64,000 nucleotides of DNA from positions 1-64,000 of the forward strand of contig NZ_KB904667.1 in NCBI RefSeq assembly GCF_000380165.1. The letters run 5' to 3'. This document shows positions 54,654-63,327 of this stretch, one piece after another. The translations under genes were made by a program, and so were the position numbers. Position 1 is the stretch's first letter. The number at the start of each line of letters is the position of its first letter. The stretch is from Wenjunlia vitaminophila DSM 41686 (GTDB taxonomy: Bacteria > Actinomycetota > Actinomycetes > Streptomycetales > Streptomycetaceae). Below the pieces are notes generated by a model. It ran no database searches. It was not told the DNA's origin and was given only the letters and a program-made list of their open reading frames with translations.

Positions 54654-55658
54654 GTGGACCTGCCCGCAGAGCTCGTCCGCGCCCTGGACCGCGGCCTCGC
54701 CGGCGCGTCCCCCAAGCCGTTGGCCGGAGCGGTGGAGCGGCTGATGGCGCACTACCGCGGCACGGTGGGGATGGCCACCGACCACCCCCTGCTCAGCCGG
54801 CGGGAGGACGTCGTCGCGTACGCCGCGTACCGGATGCCGGCGACCTACGCCGCGGTGCGGTCCGCGTTGGGAGCGTTCGCCGCGTTGGCCCCGACGTGGG
54901 CGCCCGGCAGCCACGTGGACGTCGGCGGAGGGACCGGGGCGGCGGCCTGGGCCGTCGCCGACGCCTGGCCGACGGTGGGCCGCACCACGGTGCTCGACTG
55001 GGCCGGGCCGGCCCTGGAGCTGGGCCGGGAGCTCGCCGCGGCGTCGCCGGTGCTCGCCCGCACCGCCGAGTGGCGACGGCAGCGGATCGGCGCGGGGCTC
55101 GAGGTCCCCGGCGCCGACCTGGTGACCGTCTCCTACGTGCTGGGTGAGCTGACCGGCGAGGACCGCGAACGGGTCGTCGCCGAGGTCCTGGCGCGCGGTC
55201 GGGTGGTGGCGGTGGTGGAACCCGGGACCCCGGCCGGATACCGGAGGGTCCTGCGGGCCAGGGAGCAGGCGATCGAGGCCGGTTGGTCCGTGGTGGCGCC
55301 CTGCCCGCACGGCGCGGCCTGCCCGGTCGTTCCCGGCGAGGACTGGTGCCACTTCGCCGTGCGGCTCCCCCGTTCCTCGGTGCACCGGCAGGTCAAGGGC
55401 GGGTCGCTCGGATACGAGGACGAGAAGTTCAGCTACCTCGTGGCGTCCCGCACCCCCCTGCCCACGGCCCGGCACCGCGTGCTGCGCCACCCCGCCCAGC
55501 GCAAGGGCATGGTCACCCTCCAGCTCTGCGCGGACGACCTGACGGTGCGCCGGACGGTCGTCACCAAGAAGCGCGACCCCGATCTCTACCGTGCCGCACG
55601 TGACACCTCGTGGGGTGACGCATGGCCTCCGGAGGGCGACACCGTGCGCCCTCGATGA
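54654..55658 (+). CDS. Rsm22/METTL17-like small ribosomal subunit assembly factor
   Basis: 334-aa SAM-methyltransferase-fold protein. Motif I HVDVGGGTGAAAW binds the nucleotide in the family. Near the C-terminal third four cysteines are spaced C-x5-C-x8-C-x59-C (CPHGAAC...DWC...LQLC), matching the pattern reported to bind [4Fe-4S] in mitochondrial METTL17. The segment QVKGGSLGYEDEKFSYL is highly characteristic of Rsm22. It is thought to act in assembly of the small ribosomal subunit; methylation activity is uncertain. It starts immediately after the DUF397 stop, which is unusual context. Confidence 0.87.
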   Translation: MDLPAELVRALDRGLAGASPKPLAGAVERLMAHYRGTVGMATDHPLLSRREDVVAYAAYRMPATYAAVRSALGAFAALAPTWAPGSHVDVGGGTGAAAWAVADAWPTVGRTTVLDWAGPALELGRELAAASPVLARTAEWRRQRIGAGLEVPGADLVTVSYVLGELTGEDRERVVAEVLARGRVVAVVEPGTPAGYRRVLRAREQAIEAGWSVVAPCPHGAACPVVPGEDWCHFAVRLPRSSVHRQVKGGSLGYEDEKFSYLVASRTPLPTARHRVLRHPAQRKGMVTLQLCADDLTVRRTVVTKKRDPDLYRAARDTSWGDAWPPEGDTVRPR

Positions 55659-55706
55659 GACGGTCGGGTCCGGGGCATGCTGGACTGCGACGAAGGGAGA
55701 CCGAGT

Positions 55707-55790
55707 ATGCCAGGAAAGTTATGGGTTGTTGCTAAGAAACTGACTGCACAGAGCTTTTCGGTGTTCGACTGCTTCGAGTCCGAAGGTTAG
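55707..55790 (+). CDS. 27-aa micro-ORF upstream of DUF6879 gene
   Basis: ATG 55707 to TAG 55790, preceded by AAGGGAGA at 8 bases, one of the better ribosome sites in the region. The peptide begins MPGKLWVVAKKLTAQSFSVF and ends DCFESEG: amphipathic basic half, one Cys, acidic end. Base composition is clearly lower in GC than its neighbours. The stop lies five bases before the DUF6879 start, so it may be a leader or coupled small protein. No family recognised. Confidence 0.5.
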   Translation: MPGKLWVVAKKLTAQSFSVFDCFESEG

Positions 55791-55795
55791 CGGTG

Positions 55796-56350
55796 ATGTC
55801 TGAGTTCATCGATGACGCTCAGTTCATGTCCCTCTTCGAGGAGTTCGAGCACACCGCCTGGCGGTGGGAGACCAGGCAGGGCTACGACAGTGACCGGCAG
55901 ACGGAGGCCTACCAGCGGTTCCTCCAGGGGGAGGACCCGGACGCCAGCGCCTACCGCCCGTGGTGCATGGACGTCCGCCGACAGACGGCGCAGGGAAAGC
56001 GCATCGGCCGGGTCCGGCTGGTCGACGCGCCGCCGACGCCCGAGCAGGGGTACCTGCTGGTGACCGGGTGGACCAACATCGAGGCGGGCGAGGACATACG
56101 CAGCCTGCTCCGCTCCGACGCGGCCAAACTCGACCTGCCCATGGCGGACTTCTGGCTGTTCGACGCGCGCACCGTGCTCCAGCTCCACTTCGACGACCAG
56201 GACCGCTACCTCGGGTCGGAGGTGGTGCGGACGCCCGGCGAGGTCCTGCGCGCCTGCCAGGTACGGGACACCGCCTGGCACCACGCGGTCCGCTGCCTGG
56301 AGTTCGGCCTGCGGGCACCGACCATCGACCGGGTGCCCACCGGGCGCTGA
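55796..56350 (+). CDS. DUF6879-family protein
   Basis: 184 aa from ATG 55796 (GTG 55793 immediately before). Begins MSEFIDDAQFMSLFEEFEHT, then WRWETRQGYDSDRQTEAYQR and GYLLVTGWTNIEAGEDIRSL, matching the DUF6879 pattern known from actinomycetes, frequently near DUF5753/DUF397 genes. Probably cytoplasmic, no membrane segment. Function unknown. It follows the micro-ORF and the Rsm22 gene on the same strand. Confidence 0.75.
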   Translation: MSEFIDDAQFMSLFEEFEHTAWRWETRQGYDSDRQTEAYQRFLQGEDPDASAYRPWCMDVRRQTAQGKRIGRVRLVDAPPTPEQGYLLVTGWTNIEAGEDIRSLLRSDAAKLDLPMADFWLFDARTVLQLHFDDQDRYLGSEVVRTPGEVLRACQVRDTAWHHAVRCLEFGLRAPTIDRVPTGR

Positions 56351-56437
56351 CGGCGGGTTCGCCCCGGGCGGCACCCGGCTGACCGGACGGCGCCTCCCCG
56401 GCACCCTGGCGCCCGCGGGGCGGGCCGTCGGCCGAAC

Positions 56438-56472
56438 GGCGCAGGTCCGCACCCCCGTGACGGACCTGCGCC
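56438..56472. terminator. Hairpin between DUF6879 and AraC genes
   Basis: Perfect 12-bp stem GGCGCAGGTCCG / CGGACCTGCGCC with an 11-base loop in the 254-bp convergent gap. Likely bidirectional terminator. Confidence 0.68.
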
Positions 56473-56604
56473 TGGCCCGGGGCCGACACGACTGGCTCAC
56501 CCGGTCCTCGCGGGACCGGGCCACCGGTCATCGTCGGCGGTCATGGGGCGAGTCGCGACCGGGTGGTCCTCCTGGAGTTTCGCAGGGCGTCGCGGGGCGC
56601 GTCC

Positions 56605-57615
56605 TTAGCAGAAAGCGCACTTCTCTTGTCCGTGTGTGCCAGGCGCGGCCCGCAGGGCGATGTCCCGGTAGTCCTTCGGGCTCACTCCGTAGGCGGAGCG
56701 GAAGGCCCGGCTGAAGTCCGCGGCCCTGGCGAAGCCCCACCGGGCGGCGATGGTGTGGATGCGGCGGGCGGCCAGCCGGGGATCGGCCAGGTCCTGGCGG
56801 CAGTGCTCCAGTCGCTGCTGCCGGACCCAGGCCGCGACGGTGGTCTGCTCCTCGTGGAAGAGCCGGTGGAGGTGGCGCAGCGAGATGTGGTGCGCGGCGG
56901 CGATCACGGCGGGGGTCAGCTCGGGGTCGGCCAGGTGCTGGTGGATGAAGGCGTGGATGCGCAGCAGCAGCGCGCGGCGGTAGGCGTCCCGGGTCAGCGC
57001 GGCCTCGGCGTCGAGGTGCTGGGCGAGTAACGCGGCGAACAGGTCCACCACCACCGCTCCCAGTCGGCTGGCCTCGGCGGGGCGGCAGCACTGGCTGTCG
57101 GTGCCGAGCCGGATCAGCATCCCGGCGAGGAGGGCGCCCATGCCCTGGTCGGTCCGGATGCGGGCGGCGGTCAGGCGGTGGACGTCCGAGGCGCGGAAGG
57201 AGAGCAGGCTCCGCGAGAACTGGGCGACCAGGTGGCCGAGCGGACCATCGCCGGGCGGGACCCGGGAGAAGAACGGTTGGGAGGAGTCCTTGATGACCAG
57301 GTCCCGGGGGCGCAGCGTCATCTCGTGACCGGCGTGCCCCAGCGTCATGCTGCCCCGCAGCGGGACCAGGAGCTGGCAGAGGCCGGGGTCGGAGCGCCGG
57401 ATCAGTTGCTCCGTGCGCTGGGCCCTGAGCGACGGGTAGGTCAGGGTGAAGACCTGGACCGAGCCGAGGTTCCGGGTGTTCAGAGTGCCGTGGAAGTCCT
57501 CGACGTGGTCGCTGTGCAGCCGCACCGGCACGATGGACGAGGCCAGTAGCTCTGACCACTGGGCGAAGCGATCACGTGACGGTAAGTCGTCGTCGGACGG
57601 GTCGGTCGTGTGCAT
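56605..57615 (-). CDS. AraC-family transcriptional regulator
   Basis: 336 aa from ATG 57615 (GGGGGAG ribosome site). The N-terminal ~200 residues form the AraC-binding-domain-like sensor (HDVEDF-type start DHVEDFHGTLNTRNLGSVQV). The C-terminal AraC helix-turn-helix pair is clear: LTPAVIAAAHHISLRHLHRL, RIHTIAARWGFARAADFSRA, FRSAYGVSPKDYRDIAL. It ends with CAFC, a C-x2-C pair at the extreme C terminus. No adjacent catabolic operon, so the target is unknown. Confidence 0.9.
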   Translation of the reverse strand: MHTTDPSDDDLPSRDRFAQWSELLASSIVPVRLHSDHVEDFHGTLNTRNLGSVQVFTLTYPSLRAQRTEQLIRRSDPGLCQLLVPLRGSMTLGHAGHEMTLRPRDLVIKDSSQPFFSRVPPGDGPLGHLVAQFSRSLLSFRASDVHRLTAARIRTDQGMGALLAGMLIRLGTDSQCCRPAEASRLGAVVVDLFAALLAQHLDAEAALTRDAYRRALLLRIHAFIHQHLADPELTPAVIAAAHHISLRHLHRLFHEEQTTVAAWVRQQRLEHCRQDLADPRLAARRIHTIAARWGFARAADFSRAFRSAYGVSPKDYRDIALRAAPGTHGQEKCAFC

Positions 57616-57656
57616 GTGTTCTCCCCCGTGGTGCCGCCTTCCGGGCGCGCGTGGCG

Positions 57657-57790
57657 TTGTCGTTGACTTCCTCCCCCGCCCGGGGGCGGGGGATTCCACG
57701 GGACGCCCCGCGGGTTTCCCGCTCTCCGGGGCTGCCGCGCCGCGGACGTTCCCGTCGGGCGGGCGCCGGCTCCACGGGGCGGCACCGCCG
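57657..57790. mobile_element. Possible IS200/IS605-type element end (solo remnant)
   Basis: A subterminal hairpin CCCCCGCCC / GGGCGGGGG (57673-57692, 2-base loop) follows TTGTCGTTGACTTCCTCC and precedes GGATTCCACGGGACGCC. This layout (GTTGACTTCC, GC hairpin, GGATTCC) resembles, from memory, the ends of IS605/TnpB elements of actinomycetes. There is no tnpA or tnpB gene, so it would be a relic or non-autonomous copy. It could instead be only a terminator for the minus-strand gene at 57885. Confidence 0.42.
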
Positions 57791-57884
57791 GTTCGGGGGC
57801 CGGATGCCCCGCGTCGCGTCGGCGAACGGCTCCGGCGGGGGCCCTCCCGAAGGGGAAGGCCCCCGGTCCCGGACCGGATGGCCG

Positions 57885-58118
57885 TTACGGGCGCAGGTGC
57901 GTGTCGCCGTGCGTCCGGGCGAACTCCTCCACCGCGTTCAACGCGTCCTGCACGGCCTGGGGCGAGCCGTGGCCCTGCTGCTGCGCGTAGTAGGCGGCGC
58001 CGAGCTTGCGCAGCAGGTCCTGCCCGGCGCGCTTCTCCTGCACCTCATCGACCTTGTGCCGGCCCTCGTTCAGGGCCCGGGTGGCCGATTCCTTCGCACG
58101 GTCCAAGAACCCTGCCAT
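57885..58118 (-). CDS. Small helical protein downstream of terD
   Basis: 77-aa hypothetical: AGFLDRAKESATRALNEGRH, KRAGQDLLRKLGAAYYAQQQ, and a short His-containing C terminus. Entirely helical and charged, no signal or membrane segment. It follows the TerD gene by 31 bp on the same strand (GGAG ribosome site 10 bases before ATG 58118), so the two are likely co-transcribed. Similar small proteins are common in actinomycetes; function unknown. Confidence 0.72.
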   Translation of the reverse strand: MAGFLDRAKESATRALNEGRHKVDEVQEKRAGQDLLRKLGAAYYAQQQGHGSPQAVQDALNAVEEFARTHGDTHLRP

Positions 58119-58149
58119 GTCGTACGGCTCCTTGCTGTCGAGGGGTGGG

Positions 58150-58725
58150 TCAGCCGTTGACGCCGAAGTCCTGCGCGATCCCGGCGAGCCCCGAGGCGTA
58201 GCCCTGCCCGACGGCGCGGAACTTCCACTCCGTCCCGTGCCGGTAGAGCTCGCCGAAGACCATGGCCGTCTCCGTCGAGGCGTCCTCGGTGAGGTCGTAG
58301 CGGGCCAACTCGGAGCCGCCGGCCTGGTTCACCACGCGGATGAAGGCGTTGCGGACCTGACCGAAGCTCTGCCCGCGACCCTCCGCCTCGTAGATGGAGA
58401 CCGGGAACACGATCTTGGAGACCTCGGCCGGCACCGTGGCCAGGTTGACCTTGATCTGCTCGTCGTCGCCCTCGCCCTCGCCGGTGAGGTTGTCACCGGT
58501 GTGTTCGACCGAGCCGTCGGGGCTCTTGAGGTTGTTGAAGAACACGAAGTGCTGCGGGGTGAGGACCTTGCCGTCCTCCTTGACGAGCAGGGCCGACGCG
58601 TCGAGGTCGAAGTCAGAACCGGTGGTCGTGCGCACGTCCCAGCCGAGGCCGACAGTCACCGCGGTGAGGCCCGGGGCTTCCTTGGTCAGCGATACGTTGC
58701 CGCCCTTGCTGAGGCTGACACCCAT
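58150..58725 (-). CDS. TerD-family stress/tellurite-resistance protein
   Basis: 191 aa from ATG 58725. TerD core: [39 protein letters not shown] (calcium-binding Asp cluster), SYN-like [29 protein letters not shown], and [20 protein letters not shown]. TerD proteins bind Ca2+ and act in general stress or tellurite resistance; single copies are common outside ter clusters. No TerC or other ter genes are nearby. The open frame upstream to 58863 is not TerD-like. Confidence 0.93.
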   Translation of the reverse strand: MGVSLSKGGNVSLTKEAPGLTAVTVGLGWDVRTTTGSDFDLDASALLVKEDGKVLTPQHFVFFNNLKSPDGSVEHTGDNLTGEGEGDDEQIKVNLATVPAEVSKIVFPVSIYEAEGRGQSFGQVRNAFIRVVNQAGGSELARYDLTEDASTETAMVFGELYRHGTEWKFRAVGQGYASGLAGIAQDFGVNG

Positions 58726-58876
58726 GATTTCTCGCTCATTCCCGGTGCCGGGCGTGCACCGAATCGATGACTTGACTGACTCTTTGCCCTGTCCCGCCAA
58801 CGACCGCCCCCCTGCCGAGGTTCCCGAGAGCTGGTCCGAGTGGGGTAGGCCACGTTCGAACACGCCGGTGGGTGGT

Positions 58877-60196
58877 TCAGCCGGCCGTCGCGTCCGCGGT
58901 CCGCCGCCAGGGCCGGCACAGGCCGACGAAGGCCGCCGCGGCCACCACGGTGGAGCCCGTCATCACCAGCGCCATCGGGACCGCGGACCCCTCCCCGCCC
59001 AGGCCCACCACCGGTGGCGCCACCGCTCCGATCAGGAACTGCACGGTGCCCAGCAGCGCCGACGCGGTGCCCGCGGCGTGCGGGGTGAGCACCAGTGCCT
59101 GAGCGGTGGTGTTGGGCAGGGTGATGCCCATGGCCGACGTCAGCACGAACAGGCAGCCGGCCACCGGCGCCAGGCCGACGTTCCCCACCGCCCCGGAGAC
59201 CAGCACCACCAGGGTGCCGCTGGCCACCCCGCTGGCCGTCAGCCCAACGGCGAGCACCCGGTCCAACCGCACCCGGCCGACCAGGACCTTGCCGTTGACC
59301 TGACCCATGGTCACCATGCCCACCGAGTTCAGCCCGAACAGCAGGCTGAACGTCTGCGGCGACGCCCCGTACAGCTCCTGGACCACGAACGACGAGCCGG
59401 AGACGTAGGCGAACAACGCCGCGAACCCGAACGCGCCGGTGAGCACGTACCCCAGGAACCGGGTGTGCCCCAGCAGCCCGCGCACGGTGCGCCGGGTCTG
59501 CCGGAACCCCCCGGTGTGCCGGCGCTCCGGGGGCAGGGTCTCCCGCAACCACAGGGCGACGACGACGGTGAGCGCCGCCCCGGCCGCCCCCAGCACCACG
59601 AAGATGCCGCGCCAGGCGGTGAACCGCAGCACCTGGCCGCCCAGCAGCGGGGCCAGGATCGGCGCCGCACCGGAGACCAGCATCAGGGTGGAGAAGAACC
59701 GCGCCACGTCGAGACCCGAGTACAGGTCGCGGACCACGGCCCGGGCGATCACTATCCCCGCGGCCCCGGCGAGCCCCTGGAGCAGGCGACAGGCGATCAG
59801 GGCGGGCACGTCGGGTGCCACCGCGCAGGCGAAGGTGGCCAGGGAGAACACCGCGAGGCCGAGCAGCAGCGGCCGGCGCCGGCCCAGCGCGTCGCTGAGC
59901 GGCCCCACCACCAACTGGCCCAGTGCCAGCCCCGCCAGACATGCGGTGAGGGTGAGCTGCACCCGGGGGGTGGTGCTGTGCAGCGCGTCGCCGATCTCCG
60001 GCAGTGCCGGCAGGTACATGTCCAGGGAGAGGGGGACGAGCGCGGACAGGGTGCCCAGGATCAGGATCATGGCAAGACCGGCCGGCGGGGCACCGGGGGG
60101 TCCGGCCCCGGCGCGCTCCGTGGCGCCCGGCGAGGAAGGGACCGGGGTGGCTGCCGACCGCGGTGGTGCGGCGGGCGTCGGTCTGTCGTCCGGCAT
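58877..60196 (-). CDS. Bcr/CflA-type MFS multidrug transporter
   Basis: Drug exporter, 439 aa from ATG 60196 (GAGGAGGG ribosome site). Twelve predicted helices after a ~35-residue Pro/Ala-rich N terminus. Family landmarks: [18 protein letters not shown] in helix 1, [20 protein letters not shown] motif A, and [20 protein letters not shown]. Bcr/CflA proteins export bicyclomycin, sulfonamides, cysteine or chloramphenicol-like compounds. Monocistronic; no regulator adjacent. Confidence 0.92.
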   Translation of the reverse strand: MPDDRPTPAAPPRSAATPVPSSPGATERAGAGPPGAPPAGLAMILILGTLSALVPLSLDMYLPALPEIGDALHSTTPRVQLTLTACLAGLALGQLVVGPLSDALGRRRPLLLGLAVFSLATFACAVAPDVPALIACRLLQGLAGAAGIVIARAVVRDLYSGLDVARFFSTLMLVSGAAPILAPLLGGQVLRFTAWRGIFVVLGAAGAALTVVVALWLRETLPPERRHTGGFRQTRRTVRGLLGHTRFLGYVLTGAFGFAALFAYVSGSSFVVQELYGASPQTFSLLFGLNSVGMVTMGQVNGKVLVGRVRLDRVLAVGLTASGVASGTLVVLVSGAVGNVGLAPVAGCLFVLTSAMGITLPNTTAQALVLTPHAAGTASALLGTVQFLIGAVAPPVVGLGGEGSAVPMALVMTGSTVVAAAAFVGLCRPWRRTADATAG

Positions 60197-60614
60197 GGGA
60201 AGGTGCCCTCCTCGGGCCGTGCTGCGGGTGCGGCGCTGGGACCGCACGTCGTGCCCGGTGCCTCCCGGGGGCGCGACGCACTCGGGTCGTGGACTCCCCA
60301 CGTCCCCACGTCCCCGCGTCCCCACGGGCGGGGTCCGCGCGGGGTCCGCGGGGGGAGTGGCGTACCACCGGCGGAACGATACGCCGAGGCCGGTGCGACC
60401 CTGCCTCGCCCCCACGTCAGGTCGTCCGTCCGATCGCCCGGCCCACCTGCCGTGTTACCCCAACACCCTTGGAAACAAAGGGGTTTGTTGGTGTGCGCCA
60501 GATCGCGGCAGCGCCCTGGGACCCCACCCGGTGCGCCCGCGCGATCCTTGCCGGTGTGTTCGGGCGGCGCGCAGAATAGAGGGCTCGAAGATGCCGGAGA
60601 ACGGGGGTTTCCGC
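60197..60614. promoter_or_regulatory. Divergent intergenic region with short repeats and a hairpin
   Basis: A 418-bp gap. It contains three 8-bp tandem units CGTCCCC(A/G) at 60301-60324 and a lower-GC bulged hairpin CCAACACCCTT / AAGGG-GTT-TGTTGG at 60460-60491. No gene is supported. An alternative ATG for the downstream zinc-finger gene lies at 60591. Confidence 0.35.
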
Positions 60615-60866
60615 ATGTCCGAGTCACCACACGAAGGTGCCCACGTCCAGATGCTGTTGGGCGCGTACGTGTTAGGCGCGCTGACGCCGGAGGAGGACCG
60701 GCAGGTGGCCGCGCACCTCCAACGGTGCTACGCCTGCGGCGCCGACTACCTGGAGGTGGCCGAGGCGCCCTCGTTGCTGGCGATGGTGGGCGAGTCGGAC
60801 CTGCTGGACGGCTTCGCCGGGCGGCCGGAGCGCGGGGACAGGCGCCGGGACCCGGAGGAGGACTGA
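60615..60866 (+). CDS. Zinc-finger (zf-HC2) anti-sigma-like protein
   Basis: 83 aa from ATG 60615 (GGGGG 8 bases upstream; ATG 60591 adds eight residues). The zinc-binding H34-x3-C38-x2-C41 (AAHLQRCYACG) and the LLGAYVLGALTPEED helix define a zf-HC2/ZAS anti-sigma domain. It has no membrane helix and no sigma factor gene beside it, so it is an orphan; it could control a distant ECF sigma factor or be a redox-sensitive regulator. It is convergent with the histidine kinase gene. Confidence 0.82.
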   Translation: MSESPHEGAHVQMLLGAYVLGALTPEEDRQVAAHLQRCYACGADYLEVAEAPSLLAMVGESDLLDGFAGRPERGDRRRDPEED

Positions 60867-60948
60867 ACTCCGCGGGGGACGTCGTCGTGCCACCGGCGCC
60901 CCAGGGTCCGCCGGCACCCCCCGGCGCTGTTCCGCGCCCCCGCCCCGT

Positions 60949-62405
60949 TCAGCCGCCGCCGGTCTCCTCCCGGCCCGTGGGGAGCCGGATGCGGAAGCGG
61001 GTGAGACCGGGCCGGCTGCTCACGTCCACGGTGCCGTGGTGCGCGTTGACCACCGCTTCGACGATCGCCAGGCCGAGGCCGGTGGAACCCCCACGGCGCG
61101 AGCGGGAGACGTCCGCGCGGGAGAACCGCCGGAAGACGTCCGGCAGCAGTGCCGCGGGGATGCCGGGGCCGCTGTCGGTCACGGAGAGCTCCGCCCAGCC
61201 GTCCGTGACGGCCAGGGCCAGGACCACCCGGGTGCCCGGAGGCGTGTGCAGGCGGGCGTTGCCCAGGAGGTTGGCGACGACCTGGTGGAGGCGGTGCTCG
61301 TCACCGGGGACGGACACCGGTTCCTCGGGCAGGTCGAGTTCCCAGCGGTGGTCGGGGGACAGCGCCCGCGCGTCATCGACGGCGTCCAGGGCGATGCGCG
61401 TCAGGTCCACCGGCCGGCGGTCCAGCGGGCGGCCCGCGTCCAGCCGGGCCAGCAGCAGCAGGTCGTCCACGAGCACCGACATCCGGTGCGACTCCGCGGC
61501 GATGCGGTGCAGGGCGTGCCGCACCTCCACGGGGACGGGGCCGGCGTGCCGCAGGGCCAGCTCGGCACGCGCCCGGACCGTGGCGACCGGGGTGCGCAGT
61601 TCGTGTCCGGCGTCGGCGGCGAAGGCGCGCAGCCGCTCCTCGCTGGCCTGCCGGCTGCGCAGCGCGTCCCCGACGTGGCCCAGCATCCGGTTGAGCGCGG
61701 TGGCGACCCGCCCCACCTCGGTACCCGGGTCGGCGTACGGCACGGAGGCGGGCAGGTCCACCTCACCGGTGGCCAGCGGCCGGCGGGTGACGTCGTCGGC
61801 GGTGCGCGCCACACGCTCCAGCGGGCGCAGCGAGTACCGCACCCACAGGGCGCCGGCCACGCCCGTCACGACCAGTGCCGCCGCGAAGACCCCCGACTCC
61901 ACGGCCTCCAACCGGTGCACCGTCTCCTCCACCGGGTGCAGCGGCAGCCCGGTGACCAGGACGTCGCCGTCGTCCCCGCGGACGGCCTGCACCCGGTAGC
62001 GGCCCACCGCGGAGAGCCGGACGCTGTGCGCCGACCCGTCGGGCGGCAGCGCCCCCAGGGTGCGTCGGTCCCCGCTGCTCGTCGGGACCCCGTGGCCCTC
62101 GCGGTCGTCCACGACCGCCGCCGCGACCACCCGCCCGTCCACCAGCCGCGCCCCGTAGGTGCCCTCGGCCTGCCCCCGGGTGTCGTGGGCGTTGTCGGCG
62201 TCCCCGTCGTCCTCGTGCTCCAGGCTCGCCGCGAACCTGCCGCCGCTCGCGGTGAGCTGCTGGTCCAGGCGGCCGATCAGGAAGTGGTTGAGCGCCAGCA
62301 CCGTGACCACGCCGACCGCGGTGCAGGCCACCGCCAACAGCACCACCAGACCCAGGGTCAGGCGGGCGCGCAGGGAACGCGGTGCGTGGAGCCGGCGCCC
62401 GGGGG

Positions 62406-62409
<4 letters not shown>
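60949..62409 (-). CDS. Sensor histidine kinase of two-component system
   Basis: 486 aa from GTG 62409, overlapping the stop of the response regulator gene (GTGA). Two membrane helices (about residues 18-40 and 165-185) flank a ~125-residue extracytoplasmic sensor. HAMP-like linker, HisKA with H-box AGHELRTPVATV, then the HATPase domain (NLLGNARLHTPPG N-box, DSGPGIP, GSTGLGLAIVEA). Matches the actinobacterial TrcS/TcrY-like group. The sensor domain contains an acidic run (EHEDDGDADNAHD) that might bind cations. The signal is unknown. Confidence 0.91.
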
Positions 62410-63149
<740 letters not shown>

Positions 63150-63197
63150 GGTCCGTCCAGCATCGCTCACCCCTCGACGCCCGGCCGCCCGGCCAGC

Positions 63198-63252
63198 CTC
63201 TGAGTTTCCTCTGAATGATCCCTCCGGCGCCTTCTTCAGAGGGTTCTCAGAG
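63198..63252. promoter_or_regulatory. Mirror-image direct-repeat boxes for the response regulator
   Basis: Box A, plus strand 63198-63215: CTCTGAGTTTCCTCTGAA (CTCTGA repeated with an 11-bp period). Box B, minus strand 63252-63235: CTCTGAGAACCCTCTGAA (same period; 15 of 18 bases identical to box A). The two face each other across 19 bp between the response regulator gene and the ferric-reductase-like gene. Helical-period direct repeats are the binding mode of OmpR/PhoB regulators. Confidence 0.72.
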
Positions 63253-63327
63253 CACCGGTGGGCACGCTGGGGCCATCGCCGAGGGCCAGGCGCTCCCGTG
63301 GCCCGCCCGACGACCCACGGAGGAGCC

